From: Oxytricha trifallax
Taxonomy: Eukaryota; Ciliophora; Spirotrichea; Sporadotrichida; Oxytrichidae
Direction: 5' to 3'
DNA: 64,000 nucleotides
Assembly: GCA_000711775.1 (NCBI GenBank)
Contig: ARYC01000173.1
Location: 1 to 64,000 of the forward strand
A program made the translations under genes and the position numbers. The notes under the pieces were generated by a model that made no database searches, was not told the origin of the DNA, and was given only the letters and a program-made list of their open reading frames with translations. Positions 45,500-56,829 of this stretch are shown piece after piece. Each line of letters starts with the position of its first letter. Position 1 is the first letter of the stretch.

Positions 45500-47335
45500 G
45501 AAACAGATTAAACAACAATCTAATTTAAACAGGTTAAGCAACATTATTGATTTTAAGTATTTATATTCATTAACGAATTTCAAACAATATTTAATCATTA
45601 TCATTTTTTTTAATGCCAAATTATTAAACATATAATGAAACATAAATTATAATATATAAACAGCAATTACAGTTTTAAAATCATTGATATTTTCTTTAAA
45701 TAAGAAAGCAGATAATTCCACATCATCTATTTATACTATAAATCTTGGAGCAGATTAAAAGTAATGAGTTGCCTGAAATAAATGAACTTAACTTAATCGA
45801 ATACAAAAAAACTAACTTCTACATACTCTGAAAGGAACTATAATTCAACTATTAATCAATGTTATGAAGTTTAAAATTTAGGATTTAATTTTATAGGGGA
45901 ATTGTTATATAAAATCATGACAAACATAAGTAAAAACCATCTATAAAGCAATAAATAGAATATAAATTAAAAAATCGAATTATTAAAGAGCTCCACGATT
46001 GTTTGAAGAATTGTTTTAAAAAAGAGTCAGATCCATTAAAAGTAAAAAAAAATCAGAAAATTTATATCAATTTAAACTATGCTTCGAATTAAATATTGAT
46101 ATTTTGATCAGTAGTAATAATATTGTATTATCATAAAATGGATTGATAAATTGTCTTTTTTATAAAACAATTCAGTATAATTGCTGTTACTCAAATGGAA
46201 TAATATATCTAAAATCAATTACATCAATTTCCACAATGCCACTTTTTTTATTTTTATAGATTTCATTTATCATTGATAATGTTTTCTTTTTTTATTAGAA
46301 GTATCTAAAGACTTACGATTCTGCTACTTCTATTTTACTTACTTGAATCACCAATTTAAAACTTTAAGAAAATTTTGTAAATTACCTTATTTTTGTGAAT
46401 GATTCTATATCAACTGTGTTTAAATTTATCATATTGAATGAAGGTTAAAAGCAAATAGAGTTGCAGTTTTATTTTATAATTTAATCAAAATAAAGAAGCA
46501 TCTATATAAGTTAAAACTAAAAGTGGAATTTTAAGGAATTAATTGATATCTAAGAAGAAAATTTTTAGTAATTGACAAATAAACTTAAGGTAAATTTATT
46601 AGCAAGGGAGTATCAAAAATTTTAATAATGAAATATAAGATTTAATTTTGAACAAAGGAATTTTATTTATATCAATTTTTAAAACATTTTTAATTAAATT
46701 TATGATTATTTATTAAAATTTAAAAAAATCGAATTATTTAAAATAAATTTTAAATAGTCCTGCATATATTAGTTGCAAATGTAATTTTTTAAAAGAAATT
46801 AAAATATTTGTTGCATTGATTAAATTATTAAATCTATATATTATAGTTGTTAATGGCATTATTAAAATATATTTAACAACAAATATTAGACCAACATATA
46901 TTTATATAAATAAATTATTCAATTAAAATTTAAACCGCACTCTAACATACATACTTAAGATGGAATTAAGACAACAGAAAATTGTCAAATTTAATTATTA
47001 AAATATGTTTATATTTTTTTATTCGAAATATTTCTTAAAATTATATATCGTTATATTTTTATTTAAAATATGAATTGCAATTATATATTAACTATTTTAT
47101 TTTTTGACTATAATCGCTTCTTATTACTAATTTTAGAACTTAATATTAGTAGTAGAAGTAATTCGCTTAAGGCAAGGAAATTAAAAAATTAGATCAAAAT
47201 TTAATTAGAGATCTCTAATATATATATATTTAGTATTAATTATTACTAATATGTATAATAAATAGGAGCCATAAATTATTAATGATGAGATGGAATTAGG
47301 ATTTTTAGAAATATTTACCTACCCTACTTTTTTTT
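45500..47335. other. AT-rich non-coding stretch
   Basis: Follows the PARP stop. No supported gene or repeat. Confidence 0.45.
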
Positions 47336-47365
47336 GGAACTCCCGATTACATTGCGCCTGAAGTT
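47336..47365 (+). CDS. AGC-type protein kinase fragment (micro-MDS)
   Basis: The plus strand reads GTPDYIAPEV exactly, the activation-segment end of AGC/NDR kinases. Upstream is a T-run and downstream the kinase pattern stops, so only about 30 bp are kinase-like. It would be a very short MDS of a scrambled gene. The antisense reading (AGTTSGAMQSGVP) is also open and is the main alternative. Confidence 0.4.
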
Positions 47366-47394
47366 GTACCTGCAACATTTATTTCTCAAACGAC

Positions 47395-47515
47395 TGAATG
47401 AGTAGTAACTCAATAAGTGTTTTTAAAATTTTCCCAATCTTTGCTTCCATCATTTGCATTCAAGATAACGAAGTCGTATGTATATTTTGTCTTCCTCGTC
47501 GCTCAACAATTATTA
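47395..47515 (-). CDS. MDS block of an unidentified gene
   Basis: Minus frame RKTKYTYDFVILNANDGSKD, WENFKNTY before a TGA, GC-richer than flanks. Family unknown. May continue as AGTTSGAMQSGVP antisense to the kinase-like string. Confidence 0.4.
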
Positions 47516-48215
47516 GTAATAATTAATACTGAACTCAATATTATTATTAAATAAACTATTTTTAATCCTGAAATATTCATTGAATTAAAAAATGAATATG
47601 ATAAACATAAAATAGAATAAATTAAATATTGGTATATTCCATTATTGTTATTTGATATGGGATATTATTTCAAGGATTTCAATTATAATTTTGAACATAT
47701 AGGACCTTTATATATAACTTATTATTTTGAATTCCCCAAATTAATATAAGTTAACAAAGAAATTGCTTATTCAAATTTAACAATGATATTAATTGGCCCA
47801 TAATACAATTGAACTTAAGTTATATTCATGAGAATTCTATTTGTTAGAGTTATAATTTACACCAATATTATTTTTAAATTATTTCATTTATTTTTATGAG
47901 CAGAATTAAATGTTATGTTCTTTATTATATTAGTTATATTTTATTATGATAATTAAAAAATTGAACGAGTTTGCCCATTTGGATTAGCATGTGCAAATTA
48001 ATTAAAAAGTAATAATTTATTTAATGAATAGCATGCGTAGGTTTTAATAATGGGAATTGTAGATAAGTACATGTTGCCATACATTTTATTGTATATTATT
48101 ATTTAGGATTTAATTCAGATACTAAAAGTACAGGATCTTAAGTATATTAAAGGATTTAATATATTTAATGTTAGTTTTTATCTTAAAAGAAATTGAGTAT
48201 ATTATTATTTTTAAG
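47516..48215. other. Mostly IES, possible small plus-strand MDS at 47965-48060
   Basis: At 47965 the plus strand reads ERVCPFGLACANQLKSNNLF, with a C-x5-C pair that could be part of another CCCH finger of the next gene. The rest is AT-rich without a gene. Confidence 0.35.
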
Positions 48216-49316
48216 ATTCGCGTTGAATGCAAGGAAAAAGACGACTGCACTTTTCCAAATTGTAAATTCGTTCACCCAAGAGATAACTATGTACCTCCTG
48301 TTAGAGAAACTCCTATATGCAAATGGGATCTAAATATATAAATATTTATTATTTATGATCAAGATTGCGCAAATATAGTTTGCCCATTTATTCCATAAAA
48401 TATATTCTTATTTATTTATATTCTAATTATTCACAGCACTAAGAGCTAGAATTCCCCAGCATTTGAAAAGGAATTAGAAAAATAAAAAGAAATTGTTAGT
48501 CCCCCAAATATTATATAGAATATAAAAATTATAAGCAAATCAAATTATTTCATTTTATTCTAAAAGTTAACCCTAATACTAACCTTGTTTAAGTTAAATA
48601 TTTATTGAAGTTATACATAAACTTTAATATATAAAATTGAATAAAAAGCATCAGTATTGTAGGAGTACATTCGAAATGGGGAAATTATAATTAATTAAAT
48701 TTATTTAAATCAAAATCTTGGCATTTAAAATTGGCCAATTTAAACGATCTCTAGCTCATTTGAGAGATAATATAAAATTATCTAGACTTTGTTATTGGCG
48801 GTACTATATAATCTTATCAATAGAGCGAGATAACTCGACTTTAATGTGAGGGTATAATTTAATGAGTTTAGAGGCACTTAATAAAAGTCGAGTTATCTCG
48901 CTCTATTGATAAGATTATATAGTACCGCCAATAAAAAGTCTAGATAATTTTATATTATCTCTAAATTGAGCTAGAGATCGTTTAAATTGGCCAATTTTAA
49001 ATGCCACGATTTTGATTTAAATAAATTTAATTAATTTTAATTTCCCCATTTTGAATGTACTCCTACAATAATGTACAACATTAATTCATTAAGTGAACAG
49101 CCTCAAGTTTAGCCTTAAAATGTGTATACTGGAAGCAATCAACTTGTTAATGGAGGAAATCATGTATTTGGAAACAATATTTTATTTTTTTGATTGAAAT
49201 CTTTTTTAATATGATGGGCGGCCAATATGTCAAACCATAGTAATTACCACCATATTAAATGCCACCTTAGTAATTTCCCAGTCCTGACATGTCTCCTTTA
49301 ATAAATTCAAATTAAA
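48216..49316 (+). CDS. Tandem CCCH zinc-finger protein with Gln/Pro-rich tail
   Basis: Five blocks join in one frame after four IESs are removed. Finger 1: CKEKDDCTFPNCKFVH (C-x5-C-x4-C-x3-H). Linker PRDNYVPPVRETPI. Finger 2: CKWDQDCANIVCPFIH, assembled only after cutting IESs at GATC and TTATTC. Then STKSQNSPAFEKELEKQKEI, SPPNINSLSEQPQVQPQNVY, TGSNQLVNGGNHVFGNNMMG and QYVKPQQLPPYQMPPQQFPS. CCCH proteins usually bind RNA and this role is likely here. Start lies upstream and is not found; the end runs into AT-rich DNA before the broken TBE at 49411. Confidence 0.85.
48331..48360. other. IES 1, 30 bp, pointer GATC
   Basis: GATC at 48327-48330 and 48357-48360. Joins CKWD to QDCANIVC inside the second zinc finger. 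Confidence 0.85.
48394..48432. other. IES 2, 39 bp, pointer TTATTC
   Basis: TTATTC at 48388-48393 and 48427-48432. Supplies the final His of the second CCCH finger after removal. Confidence 0.85.
48514..49083. other. IES 3, 570 bp, pointer ATTA, containing a MITE
   Basis: ATTA at 48510-48513 and 49080-49083. Removal joins SPPNI to NSLSEQ in frame. Most of it is the palindromic MITE at 48655-49070. Confidence 0.8.
48655..49070. mobile_element. Palindromic TA-bounded MITE, copy 4
   Basis: 416 bp, TA at each edge, ends TTGTAGGAGTACATTCGAAA. Arms are nearly perfect inverted copies (mid-arm CTTATCAATAGAGCGAGATA mirrored). The loop matches the 9594 copy in the opposite orientation. It lies wholly inside IES 3 of the CCCH gene. 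Confidence 0.9.
49191..49212. other. IES 4, 22 bp, pointer AATAT
   Basis: AATAT at 49186-49190 and 49208-49212. Removal joins VFGNN to MMGGQYV in frame. Confidence 0.8.
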
Positions 49317-49629
49317 AATACAATTTAATAATTTAATCATAGTTTAGCAAGTAATTCAATTGCAAATAATAAAGTAGGAACTTGCCATATAATAATGACA
49401 ACTAGAGATTCAAAACCAAAAACCCTTTTGTATTTTGAATGGATATTTGATTGATAAAAGTAGACTATAAGTACATACTTTATTAAGGTTATATTAGGTT
49501 TTATGTAGTAGATTAGGGTTTTAATATTAGTAATTTAAGAGACTTTATGCGAGGTTTGGGGTTAGTTTTTGACAATGAGTATATAGATTTACTACTTATA
49601 TTGCATTATGGATGTAATGATTTTAGTAA

Positions 49630-50508
49630 TCAACTCAATCCAATTTTAACTACACTTCTATGGCAAGTCTGCTTCACAAATCTCCTTTTACTATAAGATT
49701 TCACTCCCTGATAGCCTTGAACTGAAAATAAAGCAACATTCTTTTAATTCGAAGAGAACCTTTAAAAATAATTAGCATAATAGTGACTATCTTATTAAAG
49801 ATAATACTATGAATTAAAAACCTCATTATTCTCTCTCTAGATACCTGTGATGTTCCATCGCCATTTCCCTGAGCTTAATATCTCTATATACTCCAAAGCT
49901 AACAAATATAAAAAGAATAGTATATCTTACAAGACAGTCAATCGAATTAAGAGAGTGATTAACTTTCATGTTCCATCATATAAGTATTATTTGAATTATA
50001 TTTTCGATTAAATGCAGAGGTCTCAAGAGCATAATTTAAAGATCGTACACGCTATTGAGTAAGTATTCACATTCAATACGTTTATATCGAGGTCTTGGTA
50101 TTAGAGATACAGAAATATAAGTTTATGATCAAAAGATAAAGGCAAAAACTCATGTAATTTTTGTTAAAATCAGTAAAGAAAGTGGGCTAGAGGCTTATGT
50201 TATCCATCCTCACTCTATTAAGACTGAATCATATTCATAGTTTTTGCAATAGCTCAGAGATAAGTATCCTGACTAAGAGATCATCCTGTTTTTTGATAAA
50301 TTATCATCTTAAACCAAAAGACTGGAGGAGGGAATACGAAAAGCTTAACATAACACTTGAATTTAATGTTCCTTTTAGCCCACAGTTCAATGGAATTGAG
50401 TTATTTTGGGGCCTATTGAAAGGCCACTTCAAGAAATTTCTGCTTAATCATTTGATGCACGATCTGAAGATATATACAGTTGATTTTATTAGTTTAAGAT
50501 TTAAGTGA
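49630..50508 (+). pseudogene. TBE-type transposase remnant
   Basis: The C-terminal part is clear: YHLKPKDWRREYEKLNITLE, FNVPFSPQFNGIELFWGLLK, GHFKKFLLNHLMHDLKIYTV, matching the Glu-containing end of the TBE transposase. Upstream pieces match in broken frames, e.g. NRIKRVINFHVP and YYLNYIFDQMQR. The region with the first two Asp is badly decayed. Confidence 0.75.
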
Positions 50509-50527
50509 ATAAACAATTTCACATATT

Positions 50528-51293
50528 AAATTAACCCATATAGGATTTCGGCTTCTCTTTCTTTTCTTCCTCTCAAGGCTTGCTTGGGCCTATATATCTT
50601 CTCTAAGTGCCAACTCCTGCATCAATATTCATCTAGTCTGGCTTTTATAAAAACTTTCAAAAGTCTCTTACTCAATTAATGCTTTACTTGAGATTTTCTC
50701 TCTTTGCTGCTCTCTTTCATCTAATATGTAAAGTGCCAGGTTTTTTCTATAAAGTTAGAAGACTAAGCTTACTAGAGATGAATTGATGCTATTGCAGTTC
50801 CTTGATCCAGGTGTCGCTGATTTTAATTCCCTGTTTTTCTAGGAGAGATGCTCTAGCGTTTCTTGTGAGCTTCTTAAATTACTTTATTTTAGTACTCATG
50901 TTTCAGAGTTGCAAGGACACCAAAGAAGAAGTTTCTCTCTGACAACTTATTAGAGAGTTATAGCTTTGATGGAAGATAAAGAGCAACCTCTGGATCACTC
51001 ATAACATCATTATAAAGATTTGTTACAGAAATTTCAGGGTAGTTAGGTATCTCTATCATCTTAATTTCATTAGATTTAAAAGTTTTTTTCTCTTAACTTA
51101 GTAAGGCGTTTAAGAATGAAGTTAAAGTCCCCTCCTAAGTTGGCAAGAAGAGTCCAACTATAACAATCGTATTGATTATACATTAAAACTTACCTTGCTA
51201 TGCCAAGAATCTATAGATGTCCTCCTTACTTCGAAATTTTCCTATCAATTCTTGAGATTGTATTCTCTTCATTGCATCATTTATGGATTCCAT
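50528..51293 (-). CDS. TBE 22-kDa protein homologue
   Basis: ATG at 51293 (MESINDAMKRIQSQELIGKF, RSKEDIYRFLAQ), then an intron at the same site as in the TBE at 39375, then GLFLPTQEGTLTSFLNALLS, KSNEIKMIEIPNYPEISVTN, RNFFFGVLATLKHEYQNKVI. The last third has frame changes. Clear orthologue of the 41529 gene without the palindrome; it shows the uninterrupted KSNEIKMIEIPNYPE junction. Function unknown. Confidence 0.8.
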
Positions 51294-51512
51294 CTTACTT
51301 CTAGTTTCAATAAATTTTATGAAATTTTAAATTATGGATATGCATTCTAAACTTATTTAAATTTTACTACAATATAGAGAGATCCAACTGGAGGTCAATC
51401 TGAATCAGATAAATAAATAAATTTAATGGAACTGTCTCCAAGTTTCAGAATTTGACTTCCATTTTTATCAAACTTTCTTCATTAAAATTGCTCTTGATAA
51501 TAATTAATTTTT

Positions 51513-51657
51513 AATTAGGTGGTGCTCCTAATTTATTTAAAACTCATATAGGAGGTTAAATTTAAGTTATAAACCTTATTAGGTGGTTCATTAATTAATT
51601 AAATTCTTAAACTTCCCCTCCTAAATTTACGAGAACAGATTTAGGAGCACCTTCTAA
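51513..51657. repeat. Short inverted repeat
   Basis: TTAGGTGGTGCTCCTAA at the left pairs with TTAGGAGCACCTTCTAA at the right; an inner pair TAGGAGGTTAAATTTAAG / CTTAAACTTCCCCTCCTAA follows. About 145 bp, no ORF. Confidence 0.6.
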
Positions 51658-51899
51658 CTTCACAAAACACATTTAGTTGCATTTTAATGCATAAAATGAA
51701 TGAATTAAACCCCAAAACTAAAAGATGCTCTTGAAAACAATGATTTTAAGGTAAGTAATTAATTTATAATGTAACACTAATGAAGTTATAAAGTAATAGT
51801 TTGTTTCATTAAATGAGTTATTCATGTATTAAGTAAATTTTCTTAGAGACTTTATCAAATAAAATTTCTTACCTCAATGATGATAAATATTACACGGTC

Positions 51900-53040
51900 A
51901 TTCCTTGTATTAAATCTTTAAACCGTTTGTAAGATTTCTTATTCAATTTAGGTTATATAACTTAGCCAGGTTCTACTAAAGTTTTATCAAAATTTTATAC
52001 TTATTGAGATGTTTTAGCTTGTTATTGAATAATACTTTTTCCTTAATTTTAATTTCTTATTTCTCAAGAACTGTGACTCTTGAGTTAACTATTTAATTTT
52101 GTTATTAATAGTTTCCATGCTTTCAGTAAATTACTTTATAATTTTTTCCTTAAGCTTTGTTAATTTTATTGGCTAGACTTTTTATTGTTTTGGTTAATTC
52201 GCTATTAAGTGCTTCTTGAGCTTTCAAATATTTTTGAGTTATTTCTTCAGATTTAGTAAATTTTTATATTTTATTAGAGATTAGCTAGAATTTCATCAAT
52301 TTTTTTGTTTAAAACTTAATTAAGTTCTTGGGCACGTTTAGTATGATTTGCCAGCTACTCTTGAGACGCAATTCAATTAGTAGGGGAAGCTTACTTAATG
52401 TCATCATTTAACAGTTTTAAGGCTTCTTAAATTTCCTCTATTTTTCTATTATTAATTATTGAATTTAGTTAAAACATCCAAATCTCTAACATTCTAATTC
52501 TAATTCTTCTCATCTTTGTAAAATTTTATCTACTTTCTAATTAATTTTTTTCAAATATTTGTGTTTCTTAAACTTCAGGTACTTAAACCAGTAGTCTATC
52601 GTACATGTTTTTTATAGCGTCAGCAGTCATTTGTTTATAATTTGTTGAGACTCTATTTGAATTTAGGTAAGTCCCACATGAGAAAGTTTGGGAATCCTCA
52701 TTCTCTGTTAGTTTCTTATATGAGCTCAATGATTCATATTAGTATGGATGTTATATATTGGTTTACTATTCTTATTAAGAGGAGCTTTAATTTAAAATAG
52801 GTTTCTTTAGATGATTTCCAGTTTATTTTATTGGCAAGTTGTTTTCCGAGGTGTATTATATTTGATTTCGCTTTTCTAATTATTCAACTTTGCAATCAGC
52901 TAATTCTTATGAGTATTAATGGGGATTGTATTAAACTTTTTCTGCAATTTTTTTTTTATATTTTAAAAGTTTTTTCTCCAAAAATTTTTAATTTTTTTAT
53001 TACTCTAAAATTATATTTTTTGATTCCTTAATCTTTAATT
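51900..53040 (-). pseudogene. Coiled-coil ORF remnant
   Basis: Minus-strand frames read Gln/Lys/Glu-rich coiled coil: KIEEIQEALKLLNDDIKQAS, ASQEQLANHTKRAQELNQVL, TKSEEITQKYLKAQEALNSE. Frame breaks and a TGA interrupt it. No family recognised; it may belong to the transposon remnants on either side. Confidence 0.45.
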
Positions 53041-53889
53041 CCTTATGTTGCTCTTTAGTAAAAATTCTGCTGTATAATGTGAGGCTCAGTGGATTCTTCA
53101 ATTTATTTTTTACTTCTTACTACTCTTTTACTTAATTACTACTAATTGTTTGCTCATTTAGAAAATTAGAATTAAAAACTATATCCCCTTTTTATAGACC
53201 ACAATAGATTTAAAATTAGCAACACAAAACCTAAAAGTCGAAACATCATGAACTTTTTCTAATTACTATAAATAATCTTACTAAGAAATTCAAAATTAGT
53301 ACTTAGCTTACTAATTTTTGAATTCTTATTACGGTTGAAAATCAAATTAATTTTTCAGAAATTAAATTAACTATAAACTCTACCAAAATCTCATATAGTC
53401 TACAAAACTATTATATACTCTACTATTTTCAACTCAATTCTAAAAATTAAAATTAGACAATTTATTTATAAAATAATAATAATTTCTTTATATAGCTATT
53501 CTTAGTTTACTATAAAAAACTGATTTGTAGGGACTCGCTTTGTTTTAACTATTTCTCAAATAATAATAAGCTAGAAAAAATTTATCAGAAATTTATCTCT
53601 TACTAATAACATAGTATTTAAAAAAAAGTAAAAAAATCAAACTTTATTTTAAGAATTTTTATATACTGAAAGTTTTATAGGTTAGGATTTTATAAATAAA
53701 TATATTCTAAGCTTTTTTGAAAAACTGATAAAAGAAAATTGGAATAGATTATAAGATTAATTTTAAAAAGAGAGACATTAAAATTAAAGTTGGTTTATAA
53801 GTTAAAAAGGTTACTAAAATAAATAAAATAGTTTTTTGTCGAATTAATATATTTAACTCTTAGTATAAAAAATCTTTTTATCAACAGTT
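53041..53889. other. AT-rich non-coding stretch
   Basis: No gene or repeat recognised. Confidence 0.45.
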
Positions 53890-54720
53890 AATATTCTATT
53901 AAATAAGTCCCAGCATTTTAGGGATAGCCTTGGTCATCTAAGAGTCCGTCATTCTGGAGTTGGTGGACCAGTTGCTTGTAGTTCATTAAATCATGAATTT
54001 GCTCTTGCATTCCCTGCTATTCTTGTCTCATCTTTTCAATTGTTTTCTAGGTATTTCTGCTTGCACTGTTTGGATACTGGTTACCATCTTATATCTCTTC
54101 AATTAAGTTTGGCCTTTATCTTCGTTTAGCTGACTATTTCATTAGATAAGCCGATCTTCCTTTTTATACTAACACCAAAATTAGATGCATACATACTTAC
54201 CGCTGTAGCTTATAGAGTTATTTAAGGCAGAAACCAATTTAGGTTTCATGTGCACAATCAAGTTGTTTGATAAGTCAAATTTTTGTCTTTTCCTGATTTT
54301 TTCATAATAATCAATGCATTTAATGCCCTCCTAATCCAAAGACAATAAAATTTTGAATATCCATTTATCATCTAAATAGGACCAGTCGCATTGATCTGAT
54401 ATGTAATTTAATAGGTACGGTTTAGTTGAAGAAATCTCTAGAAATCATCAGAAGTTAAGCCCTCTATTTAAGAAATAGCAGGAACGATTACATCTTGCCT
54501 TTTCAAATACTATAAAGTCGTTATTTACTCAATTTTACCTCTTTGTTTTCATTAATCATACTTCTTAAGAAATAGACAATGATTCAGTTTACTTTTGGCA
54601 AGTATGCCCTACATGCTTAAGTAAAAATGTTGTGTTATTTTTTTCTTCCGATTTTCTCTATTAACTAGTGAATATTAATCTCCTGAAGTATTTGTTCCAT
54701 TTATTTTAGGTTTTTTAAGG
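53890..54720 (-). pseudogene. Unrecognised ORF remnant with coiled-coil C-terminus
   Basis: An ATG near 54718 starts MEQILQEINIHQLIEKIGRK, with frame changes after about 40 codons. The C-terminal part is open: KQSAKRRQRPNLIEEIQDGN, TQKTIEKMRQEQQGMQEQIH, DLMNYKQLVHQLQNDGLLDD. No known domain. Lies about 375 bp from the divergent transposase start at 55094, echoing the arrangement at 4152/4260. Confidence 0.45.
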
Positions 54721-55093
54721 CAATTTATAATTACAAAATAATTGATAGTACTTTATAAATTAACTTGTATCTAATAATTTTTATTAAGTTTTAATAAATA
54801 GGGAGTAAATAAAACTTTAAGGAAAAATAAATTCCTATTTGTTTAATAACTTTTTCTTAAAAAAATAACTAAAAATAATATTGAAAAATCTTAGTCATGC
54901 TCATACTTAAAATAAAACAGACATTCGAAATTTTCTTGATATTAATTACAATGATAGTTCCTAATTAGAATCAAAAGAAAATTAATTAAATGAGGCAAGA
55001 TTAAAGGGTTAGAACTTAAGTGATGAAAGCTGGAAATGTATAGCTTCATCAGTTATTTAAGTTTAAAATTTTAGATTAGAATATCTGTATCTA

Positions 55094-56420
55094 ATGACAA
55101 AAACCCACGATAAATTAGTTGATAGGGAAAACTAATACCTCCGTAATTATGGCCTAGTTGAGTTGCTAAATAAGTTAAATGCCTTGACTCTTATAAAAAT
55201 AGCCTTAGCTGATTAGAATTAAAGGAATATTTTTTAAAAAGGTCTTTTAGCATATCTCTAGTATAATTAAAATGAAATTAGGGGACTTATTAGTTTTGAG
55301 GTGATAAGAAATAAAGCTCTTTAAGATTTTAAAACTATTTACTAAACTTATAAAAAATAAACTAAGAATATTAAATGAGATTTATTTTAAGTTAAGGAAA
55401 GTCAAGAGATTCTTATCTAGAAAATATAAAGTCTATATCTTGACTAAAAATGCACCAAGCAATATCTTATGAAATGATTTTTACTAACAAGCTCCTAATT
55501 AGATAATGCTTTGAAAGATTAGTTAGATATACTGACCTTAAAAAAGTTAAGGCAGTTAAGAAAAACTGCTTCAAATTTTCAAACAATTATAGTTTTCATT
55601 TAAAGATAACTTAAGCAAGGGATATTAAAAAGTCAACTGAAAAAATCATACAAAAACTCAACTAAAAATTAGGCTTACTTATTAGCAATAATAGCTTGTC
55701 TAAATTCTTGAAGTCATATTTGAAATGAGCTATAATATGATCTACAAAATTAACTAAAGGAAAAATTGTGTATAGTCGGTTGTTGATAGACATTTAGCAG
55801 CAAATGAGTTTATAGAGCAGTCTAGCTTATCTAAAACAATTATCAATATAGATGAAAGCAGCATTCAATTGACAAATGGCACCAAAATGAGTTGGAGCTT
55901 AAAAGGGTTAAGCATTATTCTGACTAATCGCAAAGACTATATCAAGTGAATGTGCTTGCAGAAATTTCTAATAGAGGGGAATCATATTTTCATTTAATTA
56001 AAAGGAATAACAATAGTAAAACATTTTACTATTTTCTCTTGGAGTTGGTAAGCATTTTTGATAAATAAGACTAGCACTGGAGAACTCGCACTATATTATT
56101 GCTTGATAATGCGACTTATCATAAAAGCTAGTTAATCTAAAGAAAATTTAGATTACTATAACTTAGCATTTATTACATAGGACCTTATCATTTTGAAATG
56201 GGCTCTGTTGAGAAGTTTTTTTACATTTATATAAAAATCAATATAAATCGAAAAGAAAATTGAAACAAAGACCAGTTAATTCAAAGATATGCAAACTTAA
56301 TTTCTTCGCTAAATTGCTTTTCAACATGCTTTGACAAAATTCCTAAAATACTTATGTTTATAAAGTATTTGATAACAACGTTTTGGATTGATAAAAACAA
56401 TAGTAATATAAAACTTTAAA
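55094..56420 (+). pseudogene. DDE transposase remnant
   Basis: ATG at 55094 (MTKTHDKLVDRENQYLRNYG) opens a 95-codon frame. After breaks, the catalytic core reads SKTIINIDESSIQLTNGTKM (first Asp), RTRTILLLDNATYHKSQLIQ (second Asp) and YIGPYHFEMGSVEKFFYIYI (Glu). Tc1/mariner-IS630 type but diverged from the TBE enzyme; the Glu context HFEMGSVEK is unusual. CCAAAACCCCC at 56470 might be a decayed end. Confidence 0.7.
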
Positions 56421-56829
56421 ATCGAAAATAATTAAAAGCCATATCTAATTTTGAAAAAACTCTATCAAAATCACCAAAACCCCCTATCAAATGTCCTTGG
56501 GGACTCCCTATGGACAGTTTGAAATAATCTGGGTTTATAGAGATACTGATTGTTAAAACATAATTAAAACTAATGTATTTTTCACTTCTATTGTTTTTAT
56601 AACATTTATGTTTGGATTATTTAAGCTTTAATTTTTGAAAATAATTAGTTATTTTCGTTCTTCACTTTGTATTTAATTAATTGTTATAAAACTTAAAGCA
56701 ATTTGTATTTTTGAAAAATTTAATAGATCACACAAAATTTGGATTTTTTATTATTATAAAAAAATAAATTAAACTATATACCATTCAAACTATATTTCCG
56801 TCTTGAAGATTTCTCATCTTCAATGGGTC

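Larger units (their letters stand above)
49411..51293. mobile_element. Broken TBE-like transposon
   Basis: The left end CAAAACCAAAAACCC is a decayed C4A4 end, and 49440-49560 is a diverged relative of the TBE subterminal region. It holds a transposase remnant (plus) and a 22-kDa homologue (minus), the TBE order in reverse. No 57-kDa gene or right end was recognised to the right of 51293. Confidence 0.75.

Noticed and set aside
45383-45643. Minus-strand ORF of 86 codons
   Set aside because: Antisense to the last PARP block and following AT-rich DNA.
56460-56480. CCAAAACCCCC as the end of a TBE
   Set aside because: No matching inverted copy was found at a suitable distance, and the sequence next to it does not resemble TBE subterminal DNA.
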